64,000 nucleotides of DNA, from positions 3,202-67,201 of the forward strand of contig NZ_JAVVQU010000009.1 of NCBI RefSeq assembly GCF_036655075.1, given 5' to 3'. The stretch is from Holtiella sp036655075 (GTDB lineage Bacteria; Bacillota; Clostridia; Lachnospirales; Cellulosilyticaceae). This document shows positions 42,468 to 52,230 of the stretch, in pieces; positions within the stretch are counted from its first letter, which is position 1, and each line of letters begins with the position of its first letter. A program made the position numbers and the translations under genes. Below the pieces are notes generated by a model. The model saw only the letters and a list, made by a program, of their open reading frames with translations. It made no database searches and had not been told where the DNA came from.

Positions 42468-43511
42468 ATGGGAATTAGATTAGAAAATTTAGTAGTAAAA
42501 TTTGGAGATTTTACTGCTATTAATGACTTAACTATCCAGATTCCAAAAGGTAAGTTAATTTCATTACTTGGACCATCAGGATGTGGAAAGTCTACAACAC
42601 TTTTTACAATTTGTGGAATTCATAAGCCTGCAAGTGGAAAAATCTACTTTGGTGAACGTGATGTAACAGGCCTTGAACCAGAAAAACTAGGTATAGGTCT
42701 TGTATTCCAAAACTATGCACTTTATCCACACATGACAATAAGAGAAAACATTTTATTCCCTCTTAAAAACTTAAAATGGGATAAAGAAGTAGCAGAAAAA
42801 CGTGTTATAGAAGTAGCAAAAATCGTTAAAATTGATGGTTTGTTAGATCGTAAACCAGGTCAACTTTCAGGTGGGCAACAACAACGTGTGGCGATTGCGC
42901 GCGCCCTTGCAAAAAAACCAGAAAATCTCTTACTTGATGAGCCACTTTCAAACTTAGACACAAAGTTAAGAGTAGAAACACGTCAAGAAATTCGTCGTAT
43001 TCAACAAGAAACAGGTGTAACAGCTATTTTTGTAACCCATGATCAAGAAGAAGCTATGAGTATTTCTGACCAAATTATCTTAATGAAAGATGGACGTATT
43101 CAACAAGTTTCTACACCAACAGAGATTTACATGAATCCATGTAATAAATTTGTGGCCTCATTTATTGGTAGTCCAGCAATGAACTTTATTAGACTTGACT
43201 TAAACAATGGAACTGCAAAGGTAGATCACTGCGTATTTAATGGACTTCCAACAAATAAAAAATCTGTAGACTTAGGCTTTAGAGCAGAAGATATGGAAGT
43301 AAGTGAAGAGGGATTTGAAACAGTTGTTGAAACTGTTGAAGTTTTAGGTCGTGAAAGACTACTTACCTTAGGATTTAAAGGTGAAACCTTCAAAATGCTT
43401 GTAGACAAAGAGTTTATGATTGAAGAGGGGACAACACTTAAAATAAGACCTAAAGTAGGTAAAGCTTATGTATTTGATACTGAAACAGAGGAGTTCATTA
43501 CAAAATGCTAA
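42468..43511 (+). CDS. Carbohydrate ABC transporter, ATPase (UgpC/MalK type)
   Basis: 347 residues. The ATPase domain (to about residue 230) has Walker A GPSGCGKSTTLFTICG, signature LSGGQQQRVAIARALA, Walker B LLLDEPLSNLDTKLR and the H-loop VTHDQEEAM. The C-terminal third is an OB-fold (TOBE) regulatory domain, as in MalK and UgpC. It energises the two permeases that follow. It overlaps the next gene by 7 bp, and GAGGTG lies 9 nt before ATG 42468. Gene order ATPase-permease-permease-binding protein gives a self-contained CUT1-type importer. Confidence 0.93.
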   Translation: MGIRLENLVVKFGDFTAINDLTIQIPKGKLISLLGPSGCGKSTTLFTICGIHKPASGKIYFGERDVTGLEPEKLGIGLVFQNYALYPHMTIRENILFPLKNLKWDKEVAEKRVIEVAKIVKIDGLLDRKPGQLSGGQQQRVAIARALAKKPENLLLDEPLSNLDTKLRVETRQEIRRIQQETGVTAIFVTHDQEEAMSISDQIILMKDGRIQQVSTPTEIYMNPCNKFVASFIGSPAMNFIRLDLNNGTAKVDHCVFNGLPTNKKSVDLGFRAEDMEVSEEGFETVVETVEVLGRERLLTLGFKGETFKMLVDKEFMIEEGTTLKIRPKVGKAYVFDTETEEFITKC

Positions 43512-44383
43512 ACAAAAAAGGAAGTAAAAGTTATAAAGGTTATTTATACTTATTACCAGCCCTTGTGATTTTAGGTGTATTCGTATTTTATCCTATTATC
43601 AATGCCATTGTATTCAGCTTTGATGAAACAAAAGCAGCAGGTTATTCTTTTGGGTTTGGTAGCTATGGGTATTTATTTAAAGATAAAAGATTTATTCAAT
43701 CGCTTCTTAACACAGTTGTATATGCGGCGATTGTACCTTTATTATCTGTAGGATTAAGTTTAATTCTTGCAAATGCATTAGCAAACTTAAAAAATGAAAA
43801 AATAAAAGGTGTATTCCAAAGTATCTACTTCTTACCTTATGTAACAAGTCTTGTAGCCATTGGTGTTGTATGGTCATGGCTATTCAATAGTCAATATGGG
43901 ATTATTAATCACTTATTAGGACTTATAGGGATCAACCCTATTAACTGGCTTTCAGACCCTAATTGGGCTATGCCTGCTTTAGTTATTTTTGCTGTATGGA
44001 AGAGTTTGGCATTCAATACCCTTATTTTAACAACAGGTATTGCATCTATTAATCCACAATATTACCAAGCAGCTAAAATTGACCAAGCGACAAATAGTAC
44101 TATCTTTAGAAAGATTACAATACCATTAGTATCTCCAATTATTCTTTATACTTATATCATTAGTTTAATTGCTGGTTTCAAAGTATATACAGAAGTATTT
44201 GTTCTCTTTAATGGACGTACGCTTAATGGTCGTATATCTACAGTTGTAATGTATATTATTGATAGATTCTACGGGGACCAAGACTTCCCACTTGCCTTTG
44301 CTGCAGCAGTTGTGTTACTTGTTATCATTTTAACAGTAACACTTATCCAAAGAACTATTGCAAGTAATAAAGTTCATTATTAA
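43505..44383 (+). CDS. Carbohydrate ABC transporter, permease (MalF/UgpA type)
   Basis: 292 residues with six membrane helices. The first cytoplasmic stretch is basic (MLNKKGSKSYKGYLY). The EAA loop that docks on the ATPase is recognisable as YYQAAKIDQATNSTIFRKIT near residue 195; the usual Glu-Ala-Ala is Gln-Ala-Ala and the Gly is kept only in spirit (Asp-Gln-Ala), common variation. It overlaps the ATPase gene by 7 bp and is followed after 12 bp by the second permease, so the three are translationally linked. It forms half of the translocation channel of the importer. Confidence 0.92.
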   Translation: MLNKKGSKSYKGYLYLLPALVILGVFVFYPIINAIVFSFDETKAAGYSFGFGSYGYLFKDKRFIQSLLNTVVYAAIVPLLSVGLSLILANALANLKNEKIKGVFQSIYFLPYVTSLVAIGVVWSWLFNSQYGIINHLLGLIGINPINWLSDPNWAMPALVIFAVWKSLAFNTLILTTGIASINPQYYQAAKIDQATNSTIFRKITIPLVSPIILYTYIISLIAGFKVYTEVFVLFNGRTLNGRISTVVMYIIDRFYGDQDFPLAFAAAVVLLVIILTVTLIQRTIASNKVHY

Positions 44384-44395
44384 AAGGAGAACGCT

Positions 44396-45223
44396 ATGGA
44401 AAAGAAAATGAACCTAAAAGTAGCACTAAAATATTTTCTACTTACAATCTTTGCTATTGTAACGTTATTTCCATTCTATTGGATGATAGCGTCCTCATTA
44501 AAGTCAGGATTTGAAGTGATTCAAACACCACCTACACTTATTCCAAATGAGTTTATGTGGAACAATTACAGCGTTGCCTTAACAATGGCACCATTTGGCA
44601 GATACTTTATCAATACACTTATTGTCACAGCATTAAGTATTATAAGTTCAGTTATTATTGCCATTTTATCAGCTTTTGCTTTTTCACATCTTGAGTTTAA
44701 AGGGAGAGACTTTATTTTCTCACTTTTTTTAGCTTCTATGATGATTCCAGGAGAAGTACTAATTATTACAAACTTTAAAACAATCTCAGCATTAAGATGG
44801 ATGGATACGTACCAAGCCTTAGTAGTACCTTATATGGCAAACGTACTTTATATTTATATGTTAAGAGAATTCTTCTTAAAAATTCCAAAGCAACTTTACT
44901 TTGCAGCTAAAGTAGATGGTGCAAATGACTGGAAATTCCTATGGCGCATTATAGTGCCAATGGCAAAAGGGTCAATTATTACAATTTGTATACTTGTAGG
45001 GATTAACTCATGGAACTCTTTCTTATGGCCACTTCTTGTAACGAATAAAGAAAGTATGCGTCTACTTTCTAACGGTCTTACAGCATTCCAATCAGATGCA
45101 GGAAATCGTTATGAATTATTAATGGCAGCATCGACTATTATTACATTACCAGTTATGATTGCTTACATTTTCTTACACAAGAAGATTATGAGTGGTATTT
45201 CAGTAGGCGGCGTTAAAGGTTAA
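44396..45223 (+). CDS. Carbohydrate ABC transporter, permease (MalG/UgpE type)
   Basis: 275 residues with six membrane helices. The N-terminal segment FPFYWMIASSLKSGFEVIQT is typical of the MalG group. The EAA loop reads YFAAKVDGANDWKFLWRIIV near residue 165, with the conserved Gly. It ends with the short tail KIMSGISVGGVKG, also characteristic. AAAGGAG lies 5-6 nt before ATG 44396. It pairs with the preceding permease. The binding protein gene starts 58 bp further on. Confidence 0.93.
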   Translation: MEKKMNLKVALKYFLLTIFAIVTLFPFYWMIASSLKSGFEVIQTPPTLIPNEFMWNNYSVALTMAPFGRYFINTLIVTALSIISSVIIAILSAFAFSHLEFKGRDFIFSLFLASMMIPGEVLIITNFKTISALRWMDTYQALVVPYMANVLYIYMLREFFLKIPKQLYFAAKVDGANDWKFLWRIIVPMAKGSIITICILVGINSWNSFLWPLLVTNKESMRLLSNGLTAFQSDAGNRYELLMAASTIITLPVMIAYIFLHKKIMSGISVGGVKG

Positions 45224-45281
45224 AATTTATATAAAATTATATAAATAGCATTTAAACTAATATTATTATGAGGTGAAACAA

Positions 45282-46637
45282 ATGAAAAGAAAAGTATTCG
45301 CATCTGCTATGGCAGCACTTATGACTGCATCTGCATTAGTAGGATGTTCAAGTGGAACAAATCCAGACGCTGGAAATACAGGAACAGCACCAGTTGTTGT
45401 AGAATTACCAGAGATGACAGGACCTGTAACAGTAGAGTTATGGCACTATATGTCAGGTAAACAACAAGAAACACTTCAAGCAATTGTTGATGAGTTCAAT
45501 GCAACAAATGATATGAACATTACAGTAAGTGCTATACCACAAGGTAAAGTAAATGATATGAATAAAAAAGTAATTGCTGCATCACAATCAAATACGTTGC
45601 CAGCAATTATTAATGTCTATCCTGACCTTGCAACAGGGTTAATTAATGAAGGTAAAATTTATGATATGGGTGCATTCGCTGCTCATCCAGAAGTAGGTAT
45701 TTTACCAGACCTTCAAAATGATTTTGTTGAAGCATTCATTAGTGAAGTAGCTCAATGGGAAGAGGGCAAACTTTATGGTATGCCAATGACAAAATCAACA
45801 GAAGTTATTTATGTAAATAAAACTTTACTTGAAAAAATCGGTTACACTGTAGAAGATATTCAAGGTATGACAATGGAAAAATTAGCAGAAGTATCAAAAG
45901 CATCTAAAGAACAACTTGGTATCCCAGGATTCGGATTTGATAGTGGTTCAAATGGATTTATATCAACACTTAAAGAAGAGGGTATGAACTTCGTAGAACT
46001 TGATGGAACAATCAATGTTGACAACGAATGGGTTAGAACATATATGGACTTCTACAAAGAACAAGTTCAAAATGGTTACTTCCGTACACCAGGTGAAGAC
46101 GGTTTCTTATCTGGACCATTCTCCAATCAACAAATGTTAATGTACCAAGGTTCATCTGCAGGTGCATCATTCATTGATACAAATGGTCAATTCGAACTTG
46201 TGGCTGTAGAACCAGCATACTTCGAAGGTAAAGATAAAGCAGTTATCCAACAAGGTGGCTCATTATTTATCACAAATGATGTTTCTTTACAAGAACAATA
46301 TGGAGCATATGAATTTATTAAATTTGCTACAAACACAGAAAACACAGCAAAATTTGCAGCAGCAACAGGATATCTTCCAGTTCGTAAATCAGCAGCACAA
46401 ACAGAAACGATTACAAGTATCTTAGCTGATCCTAATGCAGCATTTGCAACAGTATACCCAGTAGCACAACTTGCATTACAATATGCTTACTACACACCAG
46501 CTATTAACAATGCTCAATCTGCACGTAACACCATTCAAGAAAAATTTGAAGCATACGTAACAGGTAACATTGCAGATATGGATACATTCATTCAAGAGTC
46601 TGTATCAGAAGTTGGTACATCAATCCAAAGACAATAG
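45282..46637 (+). CDS. Extracellular solute-binding lipoprotein (family 1, UgpB-like)
   Basis: 451 residues. The N-terminus MKRKVFASAMAALMTASAL leads to a lipobox ALVGC, so the mature protein is lipid-anchored at Cys 22 or so, facing outside. The domain is the family 1 solute-binding fold (VELWHYMSGKQQETLQAI, then WEEGKLYGMPMTKSTEVIYVN). The lack of long conserved sugar-binding Trp motifs leaves the ligand open; overall look is closest to UgpB (glycerol-3-phosphate) type proteins. ATG 45282 has GAGGTG 6-7 nt upstream; a GTG 9 nt earlier is unlikely. The high expression codon pattern fits a binding protein. Confidence 0.9.
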   Translation: MKRKVFASAMAALMTASALVGCSSGTNPDAGNTGTAPVVVELPEMTGPVTVELWHYMSGKQQETLQAIVDEFNATNDMNITVSAIPQGKVNDMNKKVIAASQSNTLPAIINVYPDLATGLINEGKIYDMGAFAAHPEVGILPDLQNDFVEAFISEVAQWEEGKLYGMPMTKSTEVIYVNKTLLEKIGYTVEDIQGMTMEKLAEVSKASKEQLGIPGFGFDSGSNGFISTLKEEGMNFVELDGTINVDNEWVRTYMDFYKEQVQNGYFRTPGEDGFLSGPFSNQQMLMYQGSSAGASFIDTNGQFELVAVEPAYFEGKDKAVIQQGGSLFITNDVSLQEQYGAYEFIKFATNTENTAKFAAATGYLPVRKSAAQTETITSILADPNAAFATVYPVAQLALQYAYYTPAINNAQSARNTIQEKFEAYVTGNIADMDTFIQESVSEVGTSIQRQ

Positions 46638-46660
46638 TCTTTCATAAAAGTTTAATTGTA

Positions 46661-46692
46661 GAGGGGTTGTCCGAAGGGACAACTCCTTTATT
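46661..46692 (+). terminator. Terminator after the ABC importer operon
   Basis: GGGGTTGTCC/GGACAACTCC (46663-46672 with 46677-46686) with a GAAG tetraloop, followed by TTTATT. Confidence 0.88.
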
Positions 46693-46839
46693 GAGTAAGA
46701 AAGCAAATACTTCCTTATTGAATAATAAACTTTTATAATAGGCATAACATGATTAGGATGCCCTTAATGATACATAGCTTAAAGCTAGCAGAAGAAACTT
46801 AAGTGAAGATGGATATAATAGAATATAGGAGAAATCAAT

Positions 46840-47820
46840 ATGAATAAGACACTTATCGAAGAGATTATTAATAAAATTGAAGCATATGATACAATAGCAC
46901 TTTATAGACATGTCTATCCAGACCCAGATTCTTATGGTGCACAAGTAGCACTTAAAAATATGATTGAAGAAAGTTTCCCGGGAAAAAAGGTATATTTAAT
47001 GGGTAAGCATAATCCAGACTTAGCTTATATTGGTGTAATGGATGACCCAAGTCAAGTGAATATTAACAAGGATTGTTTAGCAATCTTATTAGATATAGGC
47101 GATGCACATCGTGTAGATGATCAAAGTTATTCAGAGTGTGGCTATGTGATTAAGATTGACCATCACCATTCATTTGGTGAAGAGTTTGCAAACCTTGCTT
47201 GGGTAGATATTAATTATCCAGCTACGAGCCTTATGCTCTTAGATTTATTCTTAGAATGTGACAAGCGCTTACAGATTAATAAAGTAGCAAGAGAAGCACT
47301 TTATATTGGCATTGTAGCTGATACGGGACGATTTGTATATTTAGAGAATCCAACTAATGTGTTTAAGAAGATGGAGCATTTAACATATGACTTAAATACA
47401 AAACCTCTCTATGCTGCTTTCTATAAACGTAAAATGAATGCAGTTAAGTTTATGGGATACATTTATAGTAACTTTGAAGTACGTGAAAATGGTGTAGCCG
47501 TTCTAAAAATTCCAAAAGAGATTATTGAGCAATATGAAATGGATTATATGGTAGCAGCTAGAATGGTCAATACACTTCAAGATATTGAAGGCGTGATTAA
47601 CTGGCACTTCTTTGCAGAAGTACCTACAACAGGAAAGATTATGTGCGAGTTCCGTTCAATTGGGCCACGTGTCAATGAAATTGCAGCTAAGTATGGTGGT
47701 GGGGGGCACTTCTTAGCAGGTGGTGCTACTATAGACAGCTGGGATACTGTGGAATCTATTATTCAAGACTTTGAAGCAAACTGTGGTGCTTATTTAGCTG
47801 ATTATAAAGAAAGTAAATAG
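46840..47820 (+). CDS. nrnA: DHH/DHHA1 phosphoesterase, NrnA-like
   Basis: 326 residues. The DHH domain shows HVYPDPDSYGAQ (metal Asp pair), LLDIGDAHRVDD and IDHHHSFGEEFAN, and the C-terminal DHHA1 substrate domain has KYGGGGHFLAGGATI. Relatives (NrnA) degrade oligoribonucleotides of two to five residues and dephosphorylate pAp, and some hydrolyse cyclic dinucleotide products. AGGAGAA lies 6-7 nt before ATG 46840. It is separated from the ABC operon by a terminator and a 150-bp gap, so it is probably transcribed alone. The exact substrate is not decided by sequence. Confidence 0.9.
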   Translation: MNKTLIEEIINKIEAYDTIALYRHVYPDPDSYGAQVALKNMIEESFPGKKVYLMGKHNPDLAYIGVMDDPSQVNINKDCLAILLDIGDAHRVDDQSYSECGYVIKIDHHHSFGEEFANLAWVDINYPATSLMLLDLFLECDKRLQINKVAREALYIGIVADTGRFVYLENPTNVFKKMEHLTYDLNTKPLYAAFYKRKMNAVKFMGYIYSNFEVRENGVAVLKIPKEIIEQYEMDYMVAARMVNTLQDIEGVINWHFFAEVPTTGKIMCEFRSIGPRVNEIAAKYGGGGHFLAGGATIDSWDTVESIIQDFEANCGAYLADYKESK

Positions 47821-47885
47821 AAAATAGCATAAGTTGTTATTGCGAAATGCATAAAAGGTTATACAAAAAGTAGATAAAGCAATTG

Positions 47886-47947
47886 ATAAGAGAGCGGGAT
47901 ATAAAACTAATGTAACAATTAGTCTTATATTCCGCTCTCTTATTTTA
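47886..47947 (+). terminator. Very long terminator hairpin after nrnA
   Basis: TAAGAGAGCGGGATATAA and its complement near 47926-47944 form an 18-bp outer stem with one wobble. An inner ACTAAT/ATTAGT stem continues it, and a T-rich tail follows. Confidence 0.88.
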
Positions 47948-48160
47948 GCTGATAGAGGTGAATTAGAGCAGCGGTATTTTTTGTGTATAGGAGAAATACC
48001 GCTATGATCCTCATAGATAATAAAAAATTATAAAGATAAAAGTACATCGAGATAAAATAAAATTGAATATTTTGTACAACTATATAAATGTATAAGTTAC
48101 TTTAGTATAATTAGAGTTAACAAATAGAATGACCATTTGAAACAATCATAAGGAGCCATC
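47948..48160. other. Spacer before murR with an inverted repeat
   Basis: AGCGGTATTT (47970-47979) and AAATACCGCT (47994-48003) form a perfect 10-bp inverted repeat with a 14-bp loop and no T-run, followed by AT-rich sequence up to murR. The repeat might be an operator or a hairpin; no clear promoter hexamers could be assigned. Confidence 0.4.
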
Positions 48161-49000
48161 ATGAAACCAGTACGGACTAGGTTAAAAGAGTATAAAAGAC
48201 TTGCAAGTGATAGTGAAAAAGAACTCATTGAATATATTCAAAATCATATGGACCAAGTAGTGAAAATGAGTGTGCATGAGTTGGCTAAAGAAGCTTATAC
48301 CTCTGCATCCACAGTCATACGATTGGTCAAAAAAATTGGATTCAAGGGCTTTAAAGAATTTAAGCAAGATTTAATTGCAGAAATTACATTGAGGGAAAGT
48401 ACAAAAATACCTGAACAAAATGAGTTGACCAAGGAGGAAAAAAGTAAGGACATCATAGATAAAATTACATATAGACATATTATCTCTATTGAAGAGACAA
48501 AGAGCCTCATAGACCTAGAAGTATTTGAAACGTGTATTAAGCTCCTAACGCAGGCAGAACAAATCTATATCTTTGGCATAGGGGCCTCTTTTCTAGCAGC
48601 AAAAGATTTGCAGCAGAAAATGATGCGTGTAGGGAAGTTAAGTCTAGCCTTTGAAGACTATCACTTGCAAATTTTGCAAGCACGTAACATGAAGCCCCAT
48701 GATTTAGCCATAGTATTTAGCTATTCAGGACAAACCGAGGAGATGGTGAAGTGTAGTGAACAAATTAAAGAAGTAGGGGCTACACTTATATCTATTACTC
48801 GCTTTGGACAATCTAAAGTAGCCACATTGGCGGACCATAATCTGTATATTGCATCTAATGAACCTTTGAGAAGAAGTGGGGCAATGACATCTAGACTTGC
48901 ACAATTGTGTATGGTAGACATGCTTTATTTAGCATATATTAATCATAGTTATGACCAAGCCTATCGAAACATAGGGAAAACACAGTTAGAAAAGGAATAG
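48161..49000 (+). CDS. murR: MurR/RpiR-family transcriptional regulator
   Basis: 279 residues. An N-terminal HTH_6 domain (about residues 1-77; VHELAKEAYTSASTVIRLVK) is joined to a C-terminal sugar-isomerase (SIS) domain (about 125-255; IYIFGIGASFLAAKDLQQK, VFSYSGQTEEMVKCSEQI). Such regulators bind phosphosugars; next to murQ and murP the likely ligand is MurNAc-6-phosphate. AAGGAG lies 7 nt before ATG 48161. It is followed after 10 bp by mupG, so the regulator and this hydrolase are co-transcribed. Repressor versus activator cannot be read from the sequence. Confidence 0.88.
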   Translation: MKPVRTRLKEYKRLASDSEKELIEYIQNHMDQVVKMSVHELAKEAYTSASTVIRLVKKIGFKGFKEFKQDLIAEITLRESTKIPEQNELTKEEKSKDIIDKITYRHIISIEETKSLIDLEVFETCIKLLTQAEQIYIFGIGASFLAAKDLQQKMMRVGKLSLAFEDYHLQILQARNMKPHDLAIVFSYSGQTEEMVKCSEQIKEVGATLISITRFGQSKVATLADHNLYIASNEPLRRSGAMTSRLAQLCMVDMLYLAYINHSYDQAYRNIGKTQLEKE

Positions 49001-49010
49001 GGGAGAAAAG

Positions 49011-50063
49011 ATGAGCTATTTGGGTTATTCAGTGTATATATCTACTTTTCCACAACAAAAAGCTTTTTTAGCAACACTCAAAAATAAGGAGACTTATATT
49101 TTCACTTCATTGCATATAGCAGAGGAAATGAATGAGGCGTATGTGCAACAGGCGACAGACATGTTAGTGTGGTTGAATGAACAGGGATTCAAAGTAATAG
49201 GAGATGTTTCAAAAAGAACTTTAGAATTATTCAAGGAAGCAGATATAGTCAAGTTAGCGAGGCGACTTGAACTTTATATGATTCGAATAGATTACGGATT
49301 TAATGATGAAGAGATGATGGCGTTAGCTAAGTCATTTCCAATTGTATTTAATGCATCTACAGTAGATAGTGCTTTAGCACAAAAATTAAAACAAGTTTCA
49401 AAAGATATTTTTGCTATTCATAACTACTACCCTAGAGAATACACAGGCCTATCTTCTAAACAATTTACAGCCATTAATCAGAGGTTACAACAAGAGTTCA
49501 TCCAAGTCTTTGGATTCATCCCTAATCATAAGAAAAGTAGAGGGCCTATTTATCAAGGACTTCCAACTGTAGAAAGTGAACGCTATTTGCCTACTGCAGT
49601 GAGTTACTTTGAGATGAGCCTTGGGATGGCTATGGACAACATTTTACTATCAGACTTAGCCTTAGAGCCTTTAGACCAACAAATGATAGAAGTGTATGAA
49701 ACTACCCATATAGTGAGCTTGCCGTGTATGCTCGAGAAGTCATTTGAATCCTTATATGAGCAAGTCTTTACCATTAGAATAGATTCACCGGAATGTGCCT
49801 ATCGTTTGCAAGAGTCTAGAGAATTTGCAACACAAGGGACACTCATAGAACCTATAAATTGCTTAGAACGTATAGTTGGAAGTATTACTTGCGACAATAG
49901 GCACTATGGAAGATATTCTGGAGAAATTCAAGTTATAAGAGAGGCGCTACCTAGGGATTATAGAGTGAATGTAATAGGTAAGGTTGTACAAGAGTATGTG
50001 AAGCTAACGGAAATTATTAAAAATGGCCAAAAGATTAAACTGATAAAATATGAAATCAGTTAA
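49011..50063 (+). CDS. mupG: 6-phospho-N-acetylmuramidase MupG (DUF871)
   Basis: 350 residues of the DUF871 family, whose characterised member MupG of Staphylococcus aureus cleaves intracellular MurNAc-6-phosphate-GlcNAc. The N-terminal TIM-barrel begins MSYLGYSVYISTFPQ, contains IFTSLHIAEEMNEAY (the usual FTSL mark), a core with IHNYYPREYTGLS, and the C-terminal small domain ending YRVNVIGKVVQEYVKLTEII. The ribosome site AGGGGAG precedes ATG 49011. It lies between murR and an AmiE-like hydrolase, fitting a role in disaccharide breakdown after uptake by MurP. Confidence 0.88.
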   Translation: MSYLGYSVYISTFPQQKAFLATLKNKETYIFTSLHIAEEMNEAYVQQATDMLVWLNEQGFKVIGDVSKRTLELFKEADIVKLARRLELYMIRIDYGFNDEEMMALAKSFPIVFNASTVDSALAQKLKQVSKDIFAIHNYYPREYTGLSSKQFTAINQRLQQEFIQVFGFIPNHKKSRGPIYQGLPTVESERYLPTAVSYFEMSLGMAMDNILLSDLALEPLDQQMIEVYETTHIVSLPCMLEKSFESLYEQVFTIRIDSPECAYRLQESREFATQGTLIEPINCLERIVGSITCDNRHYGRYSGEIQVIREALPRDYRVNVIGKVVQEYVKLTEIIKNGQKIKLIKYEIS

Positions 50064-50141
50064 TTAAGATATCAAAATTGATACTAAAATAGGAAAAATT
50101 ATCCATATTATGCAACAATGTACCTTGATGTAGGTAAAATA

Positions 50142-50170
50142 TTGAAACAAATATACAAGGTGTGTATGAT
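50142..50170 (+). promoter_or_regulatory. Promoter before the AmiE-like gene
   Basis: TTGAAA (50142-50147), a 17-bp spacer and TATGAT (50165-50170), 33 bp before the start codon, suggesting that the serine hydrolase, murQ and murP can be transcribed separately from murR-mupG. Confidence 0.65.
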
Positions 50171-50202
50171 GAAGCTATAAAGGTTGAAAGAGGGGAAGTT
50201 AT

Positions 50203-52182
50203 ATGAGGAAAAGTATACTTACTAAAGGGGTAGCATGCACACTTGTTTTTACAGCTATGCTAGGAGCTACACCTCTTTATGCAGCTTCACAATCTATAAA
50301 GGTAGATACAGTAGATATTAACCCCACTAATGGACAGATTGCCAATGTAGTCATACCAGAAAGAGGAAGTTCTTCTGCAACTATTATTAACAATCGAGAA
50401 ACTTTTAAAGCCTATGCAGGACAAGGTGAAATTTATTTAACCCTTAATCAAGTAGAAAGTATGAAAGTTTTTGTTAATGGTGTTCAAATTGATTTATCTA
50501 AGCATTTAGATAAGGATGTAACTAAAACAATCAAAGTAGATATATCCCACCTTGTGAAGAATGGAGATAATACTTTGCAAATTTCTGAGGTTCAGCCAGT
50601 AAGTGCAACCATAGAAATAGATGTACCCTATCCAACACTTAGAGAGGGAACACCAGAAAGTGTTGGTGTAGATGGAAAAGTATTTGATACGATTGATGCT
50701 ATTTTAGAAGCAGAGATAAAGGCAGGAGGTATTCCAGGAGGGCAACTTCTTGTTGCTAAAGATGGTGTCATTATAAAGGATACAGCTTATGGAACTGTCA
50801 AGGCTTATGATCAAAATGGAAAAGTTAAAGATAAAGTAGCTGTTACGACAGATACTTTATATGATTTAGCCTCAAATACAAAGATGTATGCAGCTAATTA
50901 TGCAATTCAAAGGTTAGTATACGAAGGGAAATTAAATATCGGTGATAAAATAGCTACGGTTATTCCAGGATTCGATGCGTTTGATAAAGATAAAACTCAG
51001 TTGACCATTAAGCACTTATTAACGCATACGGGTGGCTTTATTCCAGATCCTCAATATCATAATGAAAATTACCTACATCCCATTCAAGTACAAGGTGAGA
51101 CAATTAATCTTTTAGATAAAAATGAAGATAAAATCAATGATGTGTATACCCAAGATGCTAATCAAATCTTAGAGATGATTAAAAAAACACCTTTGGAATA
51201 TACACCAGGTACAAAGAATGTATATTCAGACGTAGATTACATGTTGCTTGGACTTATTGTAGAGGAAGTATCAGGGCAAAGTATAGATACCTATTGCCAA
51301 GAGCAGCTTTATAAACCATTAGGTTTAATACACACTGTATTTAATCCTTTACAAAATGGATTTGAAAAAGAACAGACAGCAGCTACAGAGTTGTTCGGAA
51401 ACACAAGAGAAGGGCATATTCAATTTAGTAATATTAGGACAGAAGTAGTACAAGGAGAAGTCCATGATGAAAAGGCATTTTATGCAATGGGTGGAATCTC
51501 TGGACACGCAGGATTATTTAGTAATGCAAGAGATTTAGCAGTCATTATGCAGGTTATGATTAATGGAGGCGGATATGGTCAGGTAATGTTGTTTGATCAA
51601 AAAACCATTGATACTTTTACAACACCATCAGCTACAAATGACACCTATGGTTTAGGATGGAGAAGACAAGGTAATGGTGGCTACGCTTGGTCATTTGGAG
51701 AACAAGCACCTGATGCTACAATTGGTCATACCGGTTGGACAGGAACAGCAACAAGTATTGATATGAAGAATGACTTATTAATTGTATGGCTTTCTAATAC
51801 TAAAAATACACCGATAGCAGATACCAATAAAAGTCTAAATCGCATGGAGGGGGATGCCTTCCAATTTGACGCAGCAGGTACGCTAAGTACTTTAGTGTAT
51901 GAAGGTATAGTAGGAACAACAGAGGAAGCATTAGCAGAATCTCTTTTGCAAATGTCCTTAGACCGAAGTAGTATGTTAGGTGAGGCAATAGAGGCTAATA
52001 GTAACTGTACAGAAGCTGATTATAAGGCAACAGCTGCATTGGTAGATGTATTGGTGACTCAGGCTGAAGCTAGTGGAAAAGATCAAAAGGAACGTAAAGA
52101 AAGGGCAGAAAAAGCCTATGATGCCTTGCCAGAGCATGAGTTAAAAATACAGCTTAGGAAGAGATTAGATAAGCTGAAATAA
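50203..52182 (+). CDS. Secreted serine hydrolase, beta-lactamase/AmiE family
   Basis: 659 residues. A Sec signal peptide (residues 1-27, ending PLYAAS) is followed by a beta-sandwich-like segment (to about 145) and the class C beta-lactamase fold. Its catalytic motifs are SxxK at Ser 224-Lys 227 (LASNTKMY), YSD at Tyr 341 and HTG at 509-511. The last 100 residues are a charged helical region. In Bacillus the AmiE protein of the MurNAc operon has this fold and trims peptide from muropeptides; the same role here would free MurNAc sugars outside the cell for import. Beta-lactamase or D,D-peptidase activity is an alternative. It precedes murQ by 48 bp. Confidence 0.85.
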   Translation: MRKSILTKGVACTLVFTAMLGATPLYAASQSIKVDTVDINPTNGQIANVVIPERGSSSATIINNRETFKAYAGQGEIYLTLNQVESMKVFVNGVQIDLSKHLDKDVTKTIKVDISHLVKNGDNTLQISEVQPVSATIEIDVPYPTLREGTPESVGVDGKVFDTIDAILEAEIKAGGIPGGQLLVAKDGVIIKDTAYGTVKAYDQNGKVKDKVAVTTDTLYDLASNTKMYAANYAIQRLVYEGKLNIGDKIATVIPGFDAFDKDKTQLTIKHLLTHTGGFIPDPQYHNENYLHPIQVQGETINLLDKNEDKINDVYTQDANQILEMIKKTPLEYTPGTKNVYSDVDYMLLGLIVEEVSGQSIDTYCQEQLYKPLGLIHTVFNPLQNGFEKEQTAATELFGNTREGHIQFSNIRTEVVQGEVHDEKAFYAMGGISGHAGLFSNARDLAVIMQVMINGGGYGQVMLFDQKTIDTFTTPSATNDTYGLGWRRQGNGGYAWSFGEQAPDATIGHTGWTGTATSIDMKNDLLIVWLSNTKNTPIADTNKSLNRMEGDAFQFDAAGTLSTLVYEGIVGTTEEALAESLLQMSLDRSSMLGEAIEANSNCTEADYKATAALVDVLVTQAEASGKDQKERKERAEKAYDALPEHELKIQLRKRLDKLK

Positions 52183-52230
52183 GGTACGAAAGCTTTAAAA
52201 GAGATTCAGAGAGAAAGTGAGGCATACAAG

